Assembly: GCA_028015205.1 (NCBI GenBank) | Contig: CM051508.1 | Span: forward strand, 12,480,001-12,544,000 | Source: Mytilisepta virgata | Lineage: Eukaryota > Mollusca > Bivalvia > Mytilida > Mytilidae | Length of the DNA: 64,000 bases | Reading direction: 5' to 3' | In this document: one piece after another, positions 25,331 through 36,620 of the stretch | Position numbering within the stretch: position 1 is the stretch's first letter | How the letters are laid out: every line of letters begins with the position of its first letter | Position numbers and translations under genes: made by a program | The notes under the pieces: model-generated | Databases searched by the model: none | What the model was told of the DNA's origin: nothing | What the model saw: the letters and a program-made list of their open reading frames with translations, nothing else

Positions 25331-25536
25331 TCCATTTTCATTTGGTAAACGGTTAATCCTTTTACATTTTATATTACAGAATGGTGAATTATGAGAAATA
25401 AGGGCAAGTAATATCATATAATAATGTTAGTTTTTTTTCATAAATATGACTCAATTATCAAGAACTAAATCAACCGCAGTCTTTAAAATCGAAGGAAATA
25501 GAAAACGTAAATTTGATGATACAGTCAAACCTGTGT

Positions 25537-25594
25537 AAAAAGGGCACCTACGGGACTAAAGAAATGTGCTCTTATGAGCAGGTGCCCTTTATTC
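25537..25594. repeat. Short hairpin
   Basis: 'aaagggcacct' and its complement 'aggtgcccttt' flank about 30 bases. It lies at the truncated left edge of a MITE. Confidence 0.5.
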
Positions 25595-25766
25595 AGAGGT
25601 CAATTTTGGTCTTTTTGTCAGATTTTCGGAATCCTCGGGTTTTATCCATTTCTTAAACATTAATTTTTTTGCCCATGAACCCCCACTTTTTCTTTTATAA
25701 TTCAATCATATATACCTTAAAATAACAATCCAAAGATAGTAATATTAGATATAGTAAATTTATACT

Positions 25767-25813
25767 ATGCTGTATACGACGCATTTCAAGGAGTTACCTC
25801 TCATCAGCAGCAT
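25767..25813 (-). ncRNA. Type I hammerhead ribozyme, copy 2
   Basis: Same core and stems as the copy at 4839-4885, with loop II reading UAACU. CUGAUGA and GAAA are intact, stem I AUGCUG/CAGCAU pairs fully, and cleavage is predicted after UA, between 25773 and 25772. Confidence 0.92.
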
Positions 25814-26144
25814 TAAAACCGAAACATTTGGAAGACCAAAAACCAAACTTATATTAAACAAGAAGTACTCAACCAAAAATACCGAAATAGGAAGCCAAAT
25901 TTCAGCTAAGGAGATCTACCATGTGCAATACAAGAAATTAACCCTTAGTATTTCTATTATTTTTGAATTTTGCTAAATACTGGTAATTTCTGTAACAAAT
26001 CAATGAATAATCATGTCAGACAAGTCTGACGACTGGGTTGGCGAATACCCTCGGGGACCTAGGGTCCACCAGCAGAGGCATCATCCCAGGAGTTTCAAAA
26101 TAACAATCCAAAGATAGTAATATTAGATATAGTAAATTTATACT

Positions 26145-26191
26145 ATGCTGTATACGACGCATTTCAAGGAGTTTCCTCTCATCAGCAGCAT
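26145..26191 (-). ncRNA. Type I hammerhead ribozyme, copy 3
   Basis: As the other two, with loop II reading AAACU. The change falls only in the loop, leaving all pairs and core bases intact. Predicted cleavage lies between 26151 and 26150, exactly 378 nt from copy 2. Confidence 0.92.
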
Positions 26192-26761
26192 TAAAACCGA
26201 AACATTTGGAAGACCAAAAACCAAACTTATATTAAACAAGAAGTACTCAACCAAAAATACCGAAATAGGAAGCCAAATTTCAGCTAAGGAGATCTACCAT
26301 GTGCAATACAATGAATGAACCCTTATTATTTCTATTATTTTTGAATTTTGCTAAATACTGGTAATTTCTGTAACAAATCAATGAATAATCATGTCAGACA
26401 AGTCTGACGACTGGGTTGGCGAATACCCTCGGGGACCTAGGGTCCACCAGCAGAGGCATAATCCCAGGAGTTTCAAAATAACAATCCAAAGATAGTAAAA
26501 TTGTGTTATTTGACAAAATTTTATGAAATCCTTTTTATTTTTTCATACATTTTTAGAGACTGAAGTTGCCAATGCAAAGACAATAAAAAATTCAGAGAAA
26601 ACCTATTTCCTGCAAATTTTCAAGGCTTTATAGCTCTAAAATGAGCACATGAACCTACATTTTTTTTCTTGCTTATTTGTTTACTATTCATATGTTCTCT
26701 CAAACTAAAACACCTATTTCAAATCCTATTTATTTCATATTAGACCAGCGATCATCCTTAA

Positions 26762-28560
26762 GTCTTAATTTAGATTAGAGTCTAACTTACACGAATGTGT
26801 TTAAAATAACAATAATAGTTATGTTTCGTGATCCCATTGCAAATTTATTTATTTAAATAAAGAGATCGAACATAGTGCATGCGAATATCTATCAAGAATA
26901 AATTGTTCACAAAAGAATGATTCCCCAGCAAAATAAGTGTAAGTGTACTTCAACATGAATAATGAATTATTTTCAATTTTATTTTTATTCTTTCAGTGGT
27001 TGTTCTCTTGGTACACATGTCAATTACATGACAATATTCCTGTTCGTTAGAATTTCCATTTTCACACCTGAGACAAACAGCATCCCTGTCATTAAATATG
27101 TATAATCTATGTCTGTATTACAGGCGTCATAAAGGAATGATAATGACACTAATGGATAGGGCCTCAAAGCAACTGTGTTGTACTGTCAATACACATCTTG
27201 TGATAAAGTTGCTTTTTGGTTTCCATAGACAGGTGCTATGTTTACAGTATTCGGTTAGACACTATTAATTATATAGTTAGTTACAGGGGGGATACGGGAA
27301 TATATGGAGTGCCTGAAAAAAATTTCGTATCGGGCGAGGTACCAGCGATGAAATTTTCAAATCAGGATTTTTTTTAATTATTGCCTTTAGTGTGTTTTTT
27401 TTCTTTTAATTTTTGTGGGATGGAAAAAAGGAAAACACTTTGTAGCCAATGGAAAGACAGAGTCGGGATAATATATTATATTTGTTTTGGTAAATATATT
27501 CAAATATACCCATGCATCAGTTGAGTTATTTATCTAAAATAAAATAAAGATAATGTAGTTTAGACCAGAAATTGTACAGGTATATTATGTTCAAAAGGAG
27601 AACATTCCCGAACTTTTCACAAAATCAGATGAAAATAAAATATACTTTTAAAACCTTACTTTTACTTTCTCCCCTCATCCCTATAAGAGTTTTTTTAGCA
27701 TCGACCGTGCGAAATTTGAACTTTGAATCATTATTTTTTCGGCACTTCACACCGCCCTATTTTTATTTTATTTTCTCTTAAACAGAAAATATTCTCAGCT
27801 TTCACTTTTTATAAATGAATATTTTTTTGTCGCCCATGTCAGTATTTTGTGTGATATCTTTAAATTAATAACAAAAAATGTGATTACATTGAAGCATGTA
27901 ATTTTCTATTTTGTTTAAATTAAGCTATAAAGAATATCTGTTACATGTTAGTTCACCCCTTTAATACAATGTCACCAATCTATTGATCTCTTTAAAGGAA
28001 AAAGAAACGGCACGTTAAATAAATTTATACTGTAATCGTTCTATTTAATCAGTCAAAATCCGTTGACGGTATATTTGCAAGTGATATACGGTCACTAACA
28101 TTAAGCCTAGACCTTTTTGACCTAATATGACGGGACAGAAATTAACAAACTTGCTGATTTCAATCTTTTGAACAAAATTTCAGTACTTATTCTCTTGTTA
28201 GTTAATTTTTATTGTTGAAAAAATTATATTTACAGCCAAATGTCTTTTATTTTTAAATAATATGCCATTATCAATGGTATGCATGTACTTTGAAAATGGT
28301 GAGTTCTCCCGCCAAATTAATTGGCATCTTGGGGGTAACAAAGGTTTTAAATAAACTTAAAATTGGTAGTAATATCAACCAATGTCAGCTAAGATTGCAG
28401 TATAAAGACAAAAACAGTGCATCGGGAACCCCTCCCATTTTTACCTGATTCTAAGCCTCGTCTGTACATGTATATTGATTTTATGTCAAGTCAATGCACT
28501 GTTTTTGTCTACGTATGTTACACTCCACTAGTCATAAGAAATAAGGCACAACATATTAAG
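26762..28560. other. Intergenic AT-rich sequence
   Basis: I find no coding block with family similarity, no tRNA and no clear repeat here. Confidence 0.4.
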
Positions 28561-28690
28561 TAAAGTCAAGAAATACCAAAGGGATATTCGGAGGAGAGAA
28601 AAATCGTAACAACTGACAAACTCCTGAGAACGACACAACCAAAACAATACATGCACTACAATTAAAAAACTAAAAATATATGAACTTGCC
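28561..28690. repeat. Dispersed repeat A, fragment
   Basis: 'taaagtcaagaaataccaaa' and 'caatacatgcactacaatta' match 25063-25190 closely. Confidence 0.65.
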
Positions 28691-28850
28691 AGATTTTAAA
28701 AAAATTGATGTGTATATATTTTTAAAGATTAAGATGCATTTAAAACATCTTAAGATGTCCTTGTGATACCATGTAGATCAACAACAACAAAAGCAAAAAG
28801 CAAACACAGAAAACCAAGAGAAACCCGAACAAGTCTTTGAAGTATACTTC

Positions 28851-29116
28851 TTTTGTTTATTTAGTTGGGGTTTTACGCTGTTTTCAGTACATTTGGCTAT
28901 TTCGCGGCGGCCAGTTTTTATTGGTGGAGGAAGCCGGAGTACACGGAGAGAACCACCGACCTTCGGTAAGAAAATTGGCAATCCTTGTCAATTAAGATCG
29001 GAGTCGAACACACCCCACCACAGGTGAGATTCGAACTCGCAACCTCAGAGTTGACAGGCTAGTGATCATTAGTAGTCATGACGAACTACCTACACCACTC
29101 GGCCACCGAGGCCCCC
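28851..29116 (-). mobile_element. tRNA-headed SINE (metaSINE-like), complete
   Basis: Read on the minus strand it opens with a tRNA-like head: A box region 'ggccgagtggtgtagg' and B box 'gcgagttcgaatctcacc'. The body holds 'ctctccgtgtactccggctt' and 'cctccaccaataaaaactgg', which I recall from the metaSINE central domain. It ends in an A-rich 'taaataaacaaaag' tail. TGAAGTATACTTC flanks both sides (28838-28850 and 29117-29129), a perfect 13-bp target duplication that fixes the boundaries. Confidence 0.88.
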
Positions 29117-29419
29117 TGAAGTATACTTCGACATGAGACTAACAATTAACCTTTTTTCCATATACATATACATTTTTTTCTTTTTTTCTATATATTTGGT
29201 ATTCTTTTGGAGTTCAACTTATTATTTACATATATCTTAAATTTTGATACTATTAAAAAAAATACATTAATAAGTAGTAGGGAAGTTCTTGAGAAAGTGT
29301 AATTGGGTACGTTTTAAATTTCTTTAATTTCTCTTTGAAATTAAACAGGATACATTATTATAATTCAGTGTTTTTTTTCCTATAGTAAATCAAGTGTAAT
29401 ATTTCATCTTCTTCATCCA

Positions 29420-29740
29420 AAAGTCCTTGTTTGTTTTATTTCATCAGGTTTATGTACTGTTCACCGGGGGAACAGTACTGAATTCATATCTCGCGATTGT
29501 TTTCCTTAATCTCATTGGCTATCGGTCATCAGGTTTATGTACTGCTCACCGGGAAAACAGTACTGTCTTCATATTTTGCGGGCTTTTTCATATTGGTTTG
29601 TTTTATTTCACCTATAACTCTGAATGCACAAATATAAGTTCCATTGAATGGATTTTAATGAAACTTTTTTCGTTTGGTTTTTGGTTATTCAGTATAATAA
29701 AACATTTGTTGACCGGTCATTTGGGGAACAGTAAATTTAT
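29420..29740 (+). repeat. GTACTG/CAGTAC hairpin motif repeats
   Basis: 'catcaggtttatgtactg' with 'caccggg' and 'aacagtactg' occurs twice (near 29442 and 29529) and a decayed third time near 29712. The first forms GTACTGTTC/GAACAGTAC with a short loop. The 120-codon frame across it has no recognisable family. Confidence 0.45.
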
Positions 29741-29829
29741 TTCTCTTCTTATCCCCGTTTTCATATTAATCAAGACCAAAATGAATTAACTTATCATCTA
29801 TGGTAATTGGCTAATAGTGTTGTGTAATT

Positions 29830-30102
29830 ATTCTATCAATCAATCTTTATTTCTCAATAAACCATATACATAGGTATAGAGAATAAATAAATATGTACAA
29901 TATTTACAAAAAGTGACACATAGGTACTACGATATATATTCAGCCAGGAGCACACACACCTTTATTTATAAGCTTAATAAATTTACAAAGTTTAATCAGT
30001 TCAAATTTCTTTTCAGACGTCATAAGAGCTCTGAATTTTAGGATGTTCACGTGCCTCGTATAAAATTTAGAAACATGCAGTTTTCGGGAAACCTAAAAAA
30101 AA
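29830..30102 (-). mobile_element. 3' UTR and tail of a LINE fragment
   Basis: Follows the LINE reading frame on the minus strand and ends in AATAAAG then gattgattgat, a short tetranucleotide tail of the type many LINEs have. Confidence 0.5.
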
Positions 30103-30855
30103 TTACATTGTAAAACAATGGAATTCATCACCAATATCCTCTCTATTACATAATACACAAACACGATTATTTCTGTCTATATTATTCCACCTTCCCTGCT
30201 CTATCGGAAGTTTATGATTCGTAGTTCTAAATCTACAAAACTCAATGGCATGATGGTATTCAAGAGTATCGAAATATTTCTCAAATTTGAAATCGGCCTT
30301 AAAAAGTCTATAGTTTAAAGCTTTCGGTGAATTTTCTACTAAGGAGTGCCAGTGTTGTTCGAACTGGTCTTTAAGCCGAAGCTTTACTGAATTAACTAAC
30401 CATGCCGTATTCAAAAAAGTCTGTGTGTTCCATACATTCGACATACCACATTCATTAAATATGCTTTTAATTTTATCCATCCATGTAAAATTAACATTAT
30501 TAACAACACTCATATGAAAACATAATTTATACATAATAGATGACAATTTTGACTCTTTTTCTGATAATAATTTTGACCAGAATGAAACAGTCCTAGTTTT
30601 TATATCAATATCAAGAGGATACCTACCCAGCTCGCCATAAATCATATAAGAAGGAGTTGAAGTTTTTAAACCTAATAATAATTTACAAAATTTCAACTGA
30701 ACCCTTTCTATTTCGTCGTTATTTCCAACACCCCAGATTTCGCAACCGTACAACAAAACAGGCTTTACCATCTTATCAAAGAGATCTAGTTGGCATTCCA
30801 CTGACAACTTATGTAACCTTCCCAGTTTAAGAACCTCATAAAACGGTGTCTTCAA
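30103..30855 (-). pseudogene. LINE reverse transcriptase, C-terminal remnant
   Basis: A 250-residue open frame beginning near the RT thumb. It has KPVLLYGCEIWG, then ELGRYPL, and ends with a zinc-knuckle-like CVLCNREDIGDEFHC, where the family usually continues for some residues. The palm with its FADD box and the endonuclease are absent, so it is 5'-truncated at about 30855. There the sequence changes to 'cataggttgaa'-type DNA that recurs at 32164 and 32218. It is related to, but clearly different from, the LINE at 34921-37912. Confidence 0.85.
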
Positions 30856-31254
30856 CCTATGCCTACATTTTGAAAAATCATATTCAAGGAATGCCTACAA
30901 ACAAAATACAATAGGTGTTTATATAACAATTAAGTCATAATTACAGGGGTTAATTACAGGTAAATTACAGGTAAATACAACTGTTTTTAAACCAAATTTT
31001 TATAATATGTATGAATTTGACTGTTTTAAACACAAATTTTTATAATATGTATGAATTTGATTTAATATTTATTTTATAAATGTGCGTTACAAATAAAATA
31101 AATAAAAGTGTTCGATATAAGAATTTTGAAAGTCTAAATGATAATATACGGACAAGTAAATGCAAATTGAATATGTGGGGACTGTTATTGGTTAAAAATG
31201 TTCAAAAGTGTTGGAAGGTTAAAAATAATAAATATATATATAATATTTCAATAC

Positions 31255-31800
31255 AGACTAGGCAACCAGAATTTAGTACATAATGGCTACAAGTTCAGAG
31301 TAAATTCACGACGAGGCAACAGATATGTACTACTTCCAACTGCCATGCCACACTAAATACTCTTGACAACAAATTAGTTAAACTTCCACAGAGGCATAAC
31401 CATACAGACGACAAAATCCGACTCCAAGTAGATGAGGTTATGCAACACATCAAAAAACGCTGCAGACACGAGACCACACCAGTTCCAACTATATATGTAC
31501 AAGAGGTTGTCAAGTTACGCAATCCTGAGTGGAATGATGAAAGCAGACAAGTCGTTGAGAAACTACCAACATTCGAGTCCTGCAGAGGCAGGTTCTGCAA
31601 TGAAAGAGCTAAGAACCAGCTCTACCACCCACCCGGGCAGACATTACCCTAGAAGGAACCTGGACTCTCACAACTGCCAATGAAAGATTTCTGATGGTTG
31701 ATGATGGAGCAGTTGATCGCATCCTAGTGGTGAAATCGCTTCCACTGACTACGCAGACGCAGCCTAACGTCTGTTACACTTGGACTAAATTTCCATGTCA
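31255..31800 (+). pseudogene. FLYWCH zinc-finger / MULE-associated protein remnant
   Basis: Conceptual frames show LVHNGYKFRVNSRRGNRY, then after a shift CHATLNTLDNKLVKLPQRHN with HTDD, then PVPTIYVQEVVKL, and in another frame GTWTLTTANERFLMVDDGA followed by VDRILVV. This order (FLYWCH finger ending in HNH, then a 'W..T..GERFL..DDG..DRI' block) matches FLYWCH proteins and related MULE transposons. At least two frame changes and a stop after GQTLP mean it is not a working gene. Family assignment is by memory of motifs, so moderately sure. Confidence 0.65.
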
Positions 31801-32162
31801 CTAGTTGTTATTCAGTGCTTGTGTTTGTTTACTGTCAATGTTTTATGAGTGTCAGTGCTTAATGTTTACTCTCAGTGTAAATTTTAGTGCTTTGTTCTCA
31901 TTGTTATTGCTATGCATATTATTGAATCAAATATTATGATATTAAAGTAATCAAATTTATATTCTAGTTTATTTTTATTTCATTTAATCTATATGAAGTC
32001 TCGAAAGGATATGACACACATAAACTGCTACATATCTAACGATGGTGCAATTTCCATATAAAACAAAAAAAGTTGGGATACAAAAATACCCAAATATCTG
32101 ATTTAACCAATTATCTTCTTAATTAGACAATGTTTACACAAGACATTTATGTTTATACAATA

Positions 32163-32233
32163 TTCAACCTATGCCTACAAACTTTTTTTACCTTTTTATA
32201 TATTTTTTCAAAATGTAAGCATAGGTTGAATGA
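32163..32233. repeat. Small hairpin with 'ttcaacctatgcctaca' arms
   Basis: 'ttcaacctatgc' at 32164 faces 'gcataggttgaa' at 32222. The same word stands at 30852-30868 next to the truncated LINE. Confidence 0.5.
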
Positions 32234-32239
32234 ACCGTT

Positions 32240-33038
32240 GTGGACGAATACCATTTTCTCTTTAACAGTAGTAAAAACAAAGACAGACATGTGACAGATG
32301 AGATAAGCTATTCAGATTAACATATAAATCTACACAGCTAACCTAACTAAGGGAAACAGCACAATGTGCTTTCAATGTGAACTCCCATAAAAAAAAATAG
32401 GATTGACTTTAGGTGTTCCGGAGGAAATAGCATATCATGCTTCCTGTTCTTTCTTCATATTAGGCCACACCAAAATGATTTTTAGTTCGTTGGATTTTGC
32501 CGCTTAAGTTTTTGGACTATGTAAATTTTAAGAAAAAAACTTATACTGGAAACACATTTTTTTATATTGGCCTCATCGCTAAAAAGTCATATCAACTATT
32601 TTTTCCACGACAGACATATTTGATCATTGTTAAAACCATAAGAATGATAATTAATCTCAGTGTTATTAAAGTACAACCTTTTGTCCTATTATTGTATTGT
32701 CATTTACTCTAATCAGCTATCTAAATTTTCTTTATGGACATTCATACAAAAGAAATCTTTAACGAATATAATTGCTATTTACTAAAAGATTATATTAGAT
32801 AGACTTCACACATGTTATCGCTGTAATTGAGAAATGTTTCTGCGAAAATTAAAAGACTTCTGACAGTTCCTTAGAGCTATTTTCTTCCAAAAACCAGACA
32901 GTGGTTCATTTATGTTATATAATATTTAATAATTTAAGGAACTTAAAATAAGGTTACAGAATCCAATTTCACTGAATAATACATGTATGACAGATTTTTA
33001 AGATAGCAATACTAAAATATTCATCTTAAAATGTTCTT

Positions 33039-33069
<31 letters not shown>

Positions 33070-33334
33070 GACATTTTAAGATATATTTTTCAGAAACTTG
33101 TGACAAAATAGATTGAAAACGTGGTTCAAAACACAAATGATAAAGATAGATGGTATTTGTAATATCGCATAATTGTGACCAAAAACCCGGAAGAGGAATT
33201 TTGAATATGAGGGTTGCTGACATTTTATTGTTCTCGACGATTTTGGTCGATGCTGGTTGACCCGAAGTCAGTTGATAGTATTTTGGTACTAGCCTAAAAT
33301 TGATACTTTGATTTTACTGTTGCAAACAACGTTG
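32240..33334. other. Intergenic AT-rich sequence with a poly(T) run
   Basis: A run of about 30 T at 33038-33069 is the only marked structure. Confidence 0.4.
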
Positions 33335-33545
33335 AATTTGTGAAAAAAAAGGGCAAATATACCTAAGGAGCAATAAAACAAAACGTAATCCATTGGACAG
33401 ACAAACCTGGAAAGACAAATGAACAGCCACAAGCACAACAAATAAACACAAAAAACTAAAAAACAATGAACAATACGAACTCCTTTAAAAACCAAGAGCG
33501 AACCCAGGTGCTCTGGAAGGGTAAGCAGTTCCTGCTCCATATAAT
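33335..33545. repeat. Dispersed repeat A, copy
   Basis: 'atacctaaggagcaataaaa', 'cattggacagacaaacc' and 'ctggaagggtaagcagttcc' match 58890-59100 closely. Confidence 0.75.
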
Positions 33546-34761
33546 AAGAGTATCTCCCTCATGCATAGCTCTGTCCTTAGATAGTTTGATTTAACCCTTT
33601 TGGTCATTTTGGCATTTTTGAAATTGCTCTTCAATTGAAATTATTTATTTGGTTTTCAACATTTTATATCTTGGTATCAAAGAATTTACTTTGATTTTTT
33701 TGATAGTTTTTACAATGGTGCACATCCTTTTAGGCAGAAAACGACAAAAAGTCACAAAGCAGAGTCTAGACTATTTAAATATTGAAGCTATATCTGACCA
33801 GATGCTTAAAATGGATATCATTTTTTGTTGTTTGTATTGGGTATAGCGGAGCAATATGCAAACAGCACAGTTTACGTTTGTAATTCAAAGTTTATGGCAT
33901 ACTTTGTGATAACAGGAATTTCGAGATATCAACACTAAATATATATGATACAAAGAATTGTCTTAAGACCAATTAATAAATTAATATCTGGTATAAATAC
34001 GGCACGAGGCATTTTCTTGGATTAATAAATTAACATGAATTTAATGGCTGAAAAATCACGAAACTCTTAAACTTATTGATAAACTCGAAGAGATGACTTG
34101 AAACGAAACCAAGAACATTGACATCCATCGAAATAAATGAACCTGATTTAATCTCCATTATCATTCATGAAGTCAATAAAAGTACGTTAAAAATAACTTC
34201 ATTCCGTAGCTGAGTTTTCCTTTTTCATGACAGTCTCATTATGTTTGAACAGATTGGCAGGGATATTTTAGATTGCTATAATTCGTTGTTTTAATTTCAC
34301 TAACAGAAAACGACCGTGTGTAGTCCGGCAAGTTCGACGCATTTTCGTAAAATGAATCATAAAAACGAATCAAGTACATTTTATACGGTTGATTATACGT
34401 TACAGAAACAGTTTCAACCTCAAATTGATATTTAGTTCTTTAGATTTCGCCTCTCTGATTTTTTACCTATGTAAATTTTAAGAAAAGAATGTTTTGCCGC
34501 TTCATTTTTGCAAAAAAGCTGAAAAGTCGCCCCAGATTCTTCATTTTTAAGAAATTAAAAATGGAAATTGTTCGCCTTTGTAAAATTGAGATTTTTTCCC
34601 ATTTTTTGCAATATTTTAATTAAAATGTGATCTTCGCCTCCCCATCCCCCCCACCAAAAAAAAAAAAACAAACTAGTCCTTGAGAAAAAAATCGCTAAAG
34701 AACTAAAAATCAATTTGTTGTTGCATAAGGCGTGAATGGTCAATCAATTATCATAAATCTA
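33546..34761. other. Intergenic AT-rich sequence
   Basis: Nothing supported beyond short homopolymers. Confidence 0.4.
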
Positions 34762-35064
34762 GAGACAAAGACAAGGGGAAGGACACAAAACTATAAACAA
34801 CAGAAACATATATCAAACAATGAGGAACATGAATCCATCCAACGCAAAAGCCGGGTATTTCCTGCCTCATATAAGATACCTGTCATGCCCAGTACAATGC
34901 TACATGTATGTTCGGTGATATCAACTTTATTGCATAATAAAAACCTCAAGAGGTTAAGCAAACACAAACATACAAAAACAATGAACATGTAACTACATAC
35001 AAATGGATACAACCAAAGATATTAAAGTATTTACAAATATGTATGAATTTGACCAATGTGGATC

Positions 35065-36620
35065 TCATTGTCGCAACTCAAATGATTGCTTTACAAAATC
35101 AACAACCGTGGGCAAAACATCCATATTTGGGTTAAGTACAAAAATTAATTTATCAATGGCGTCAAGCTGGTTAAAATTAGCATATTTTGTTTGTATTAAG
35201 TCAATAAATGTTCTTCTTATATTATTATTAATTTTACAATGAAAGAAGAAATGCGCTTCATCATCAATTATTTTGCATGATTTACAAAGTCTTTGTTCTC
35301 TTGGTATATTCTTGTATCTACCAAGTTCAATCTCTAGATTATGGTCACTAATACGTAGTTTGGTAAGTATTTTTCTACTATTAAAGTTTTGAAGATTTAA
35401 GTAGTCTGAAACATTAACATCAGACTTTAACTTGCTGTAAAGGTATAATTTCGAGGAAGCATCAAAGCTAGATATTTTATTTATTATAAGTTCATCATAT
35501 TTCTCTTGAATAGTTTTTTTGTTTTCTTTTTTTATGTGTAACTTATTAATTTCCTTAAAACTTTTATTGTCATTCTCAAAATTTTCATAATCTATTTCGA
35601 ATTCCGTCATAACAGATCTAGCAAAGCTATACCAAGTATACACACCATCTGTATGGAGATTTTTATTTAAATAGAGTGCTTCTTTTACAAGAGGGTTTAT
35701 ATCTATACAGTTTAGTCTAGAAAAGTAGCAAATAACTTGTGTTTTAATAAAAGAATCTAGTGGTAATCTACCAAGTTCAGATTTTGCAGCAATATTACAT
35801 GCTGTTTTTCTTACACCCAAAACACTTTTACAAAATTTATTGTGTACTTTTTCAAAAGCAGGCTTATCAGAAAATGATAGTATATCAACATTTTTTCCAC
35901 TTACATTAGATCTTTGAAGTGCTTTATACATTGAGAAATAATCATCCATATACCAGATCTCACTGTTATATAAAATTATAGGTCTGATTAAATTGTCAAA
36001 TAATTTACATGACAGTTCTACTGGTGTATGTTTGAAGTTAGACATATACTTTTTAATAGAGAATAGTGCTTTTAATCCCTTTTTAGAAAGTTCCTGAGAT
36101 GACTTAAATTTTCCTGTATGACAAATAATAGTGCCTAAGAAGTTAAATTCCTTCACTTCATTTAATATATTATTTTTATAACAAAAATTATTAGAGATAA
36201 AACTTGCCTTTGAGTTCTTTTGGAAAACAATAATTTTAGTTTTACTTGTATTGACTGTTAATTGCCATTTATGACAATACAATTCCAACTTATTAAGTGC
36301 TTGCTGTAGTCCTGAGGCTGTTTCTGATAAAATTACCAGATCATCTGCAAAGCTTAATGTACTAAGATATGTCTTATCTAAACATACAGGATCACAATGG
36401 TTATCAAATTCTGAATGCAAGTCATTAATGAAACAATTAAACAATGTGGGACTCAAGTAATCACCTTGCTTTACACCTCTTTTGATTTGAAAATAGTCTG
36501 AAAAAGTGTTTTCAATTTTAATTGAAGACTCACACGATTTATACATATCTTTAATAATGCTAAAAAGTTTAATGCCAACATTGTTTTCCCTCAATTTATA
36601 CAGGAGTCCATCATGCCACA
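35065..36620 (-). pseudogene. LINE ORF2, RT second half and C-terminal domain
   Basis: Picks up at VWHDGLLYKL immediately after the frameshift. It carries GVKQGDYLSPTLFNCFINDL, the catalytic SFADDLVILSE, NTSKTKIIVF, a thumb with RPIILYNSEIW, and a terminal CKSCKIIDDEAHFFFHC zinc-binding motif. About 515 codons are open. Apart from the one upstream frameshift no lesion is seen, so the insertion is fairly young. Confidence 0.9.

Larger units (their letters stand above)
25721..26498 (-). mobile_element. Retrozyme near-dimer: two 378-bp hammerhead units
   Basis: Repeat starts at 25721, 26099 and 26477, each 378 bp apart; the third is cut after about 22 bases. I count about six differences between the two full units. 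The host MITE resumes immediately on each side, and 'taaaat' stands at both junctions (ccttaaaat/aacaatcc and gatag/taaaattg), a plausible 6-bp target duplication. Two hammerheads lie 378 bp apart on the minus strand, so a minus-strand transcript could release one 378-nt RNA suitable for circularisation. An ORF of 69 codons at 25767-25976 overlaps the ribozyme and looks accidental. Confidence 0.85.
25603..26761 (+). mobile_element. TTAA-flanked MITE, copy 2, split by a retrozyme
   Basis: The left part 25603-25720 ('tttggtctttttgtcagatt' onward) and the right part 26499-26761 (ending CATCCTTAA) match one continuous element at 54460-54855. The 378-bp retrozyme dimer separates them. The outermost left end is missing, replaced by the hairpin at 25537-25594. 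Confidence 0.75.

Noticed and set aside
29000..29116. tRNA gene on the minus strand
   Set aside because: Same reason: it is a SINE head with a 13-bp target duplication around the whole element.
29427..29789. 120-codon hydrophobic frame
   Set aside because: T-rich sequence with hairpin repeats and no recognisable domain or splice context.
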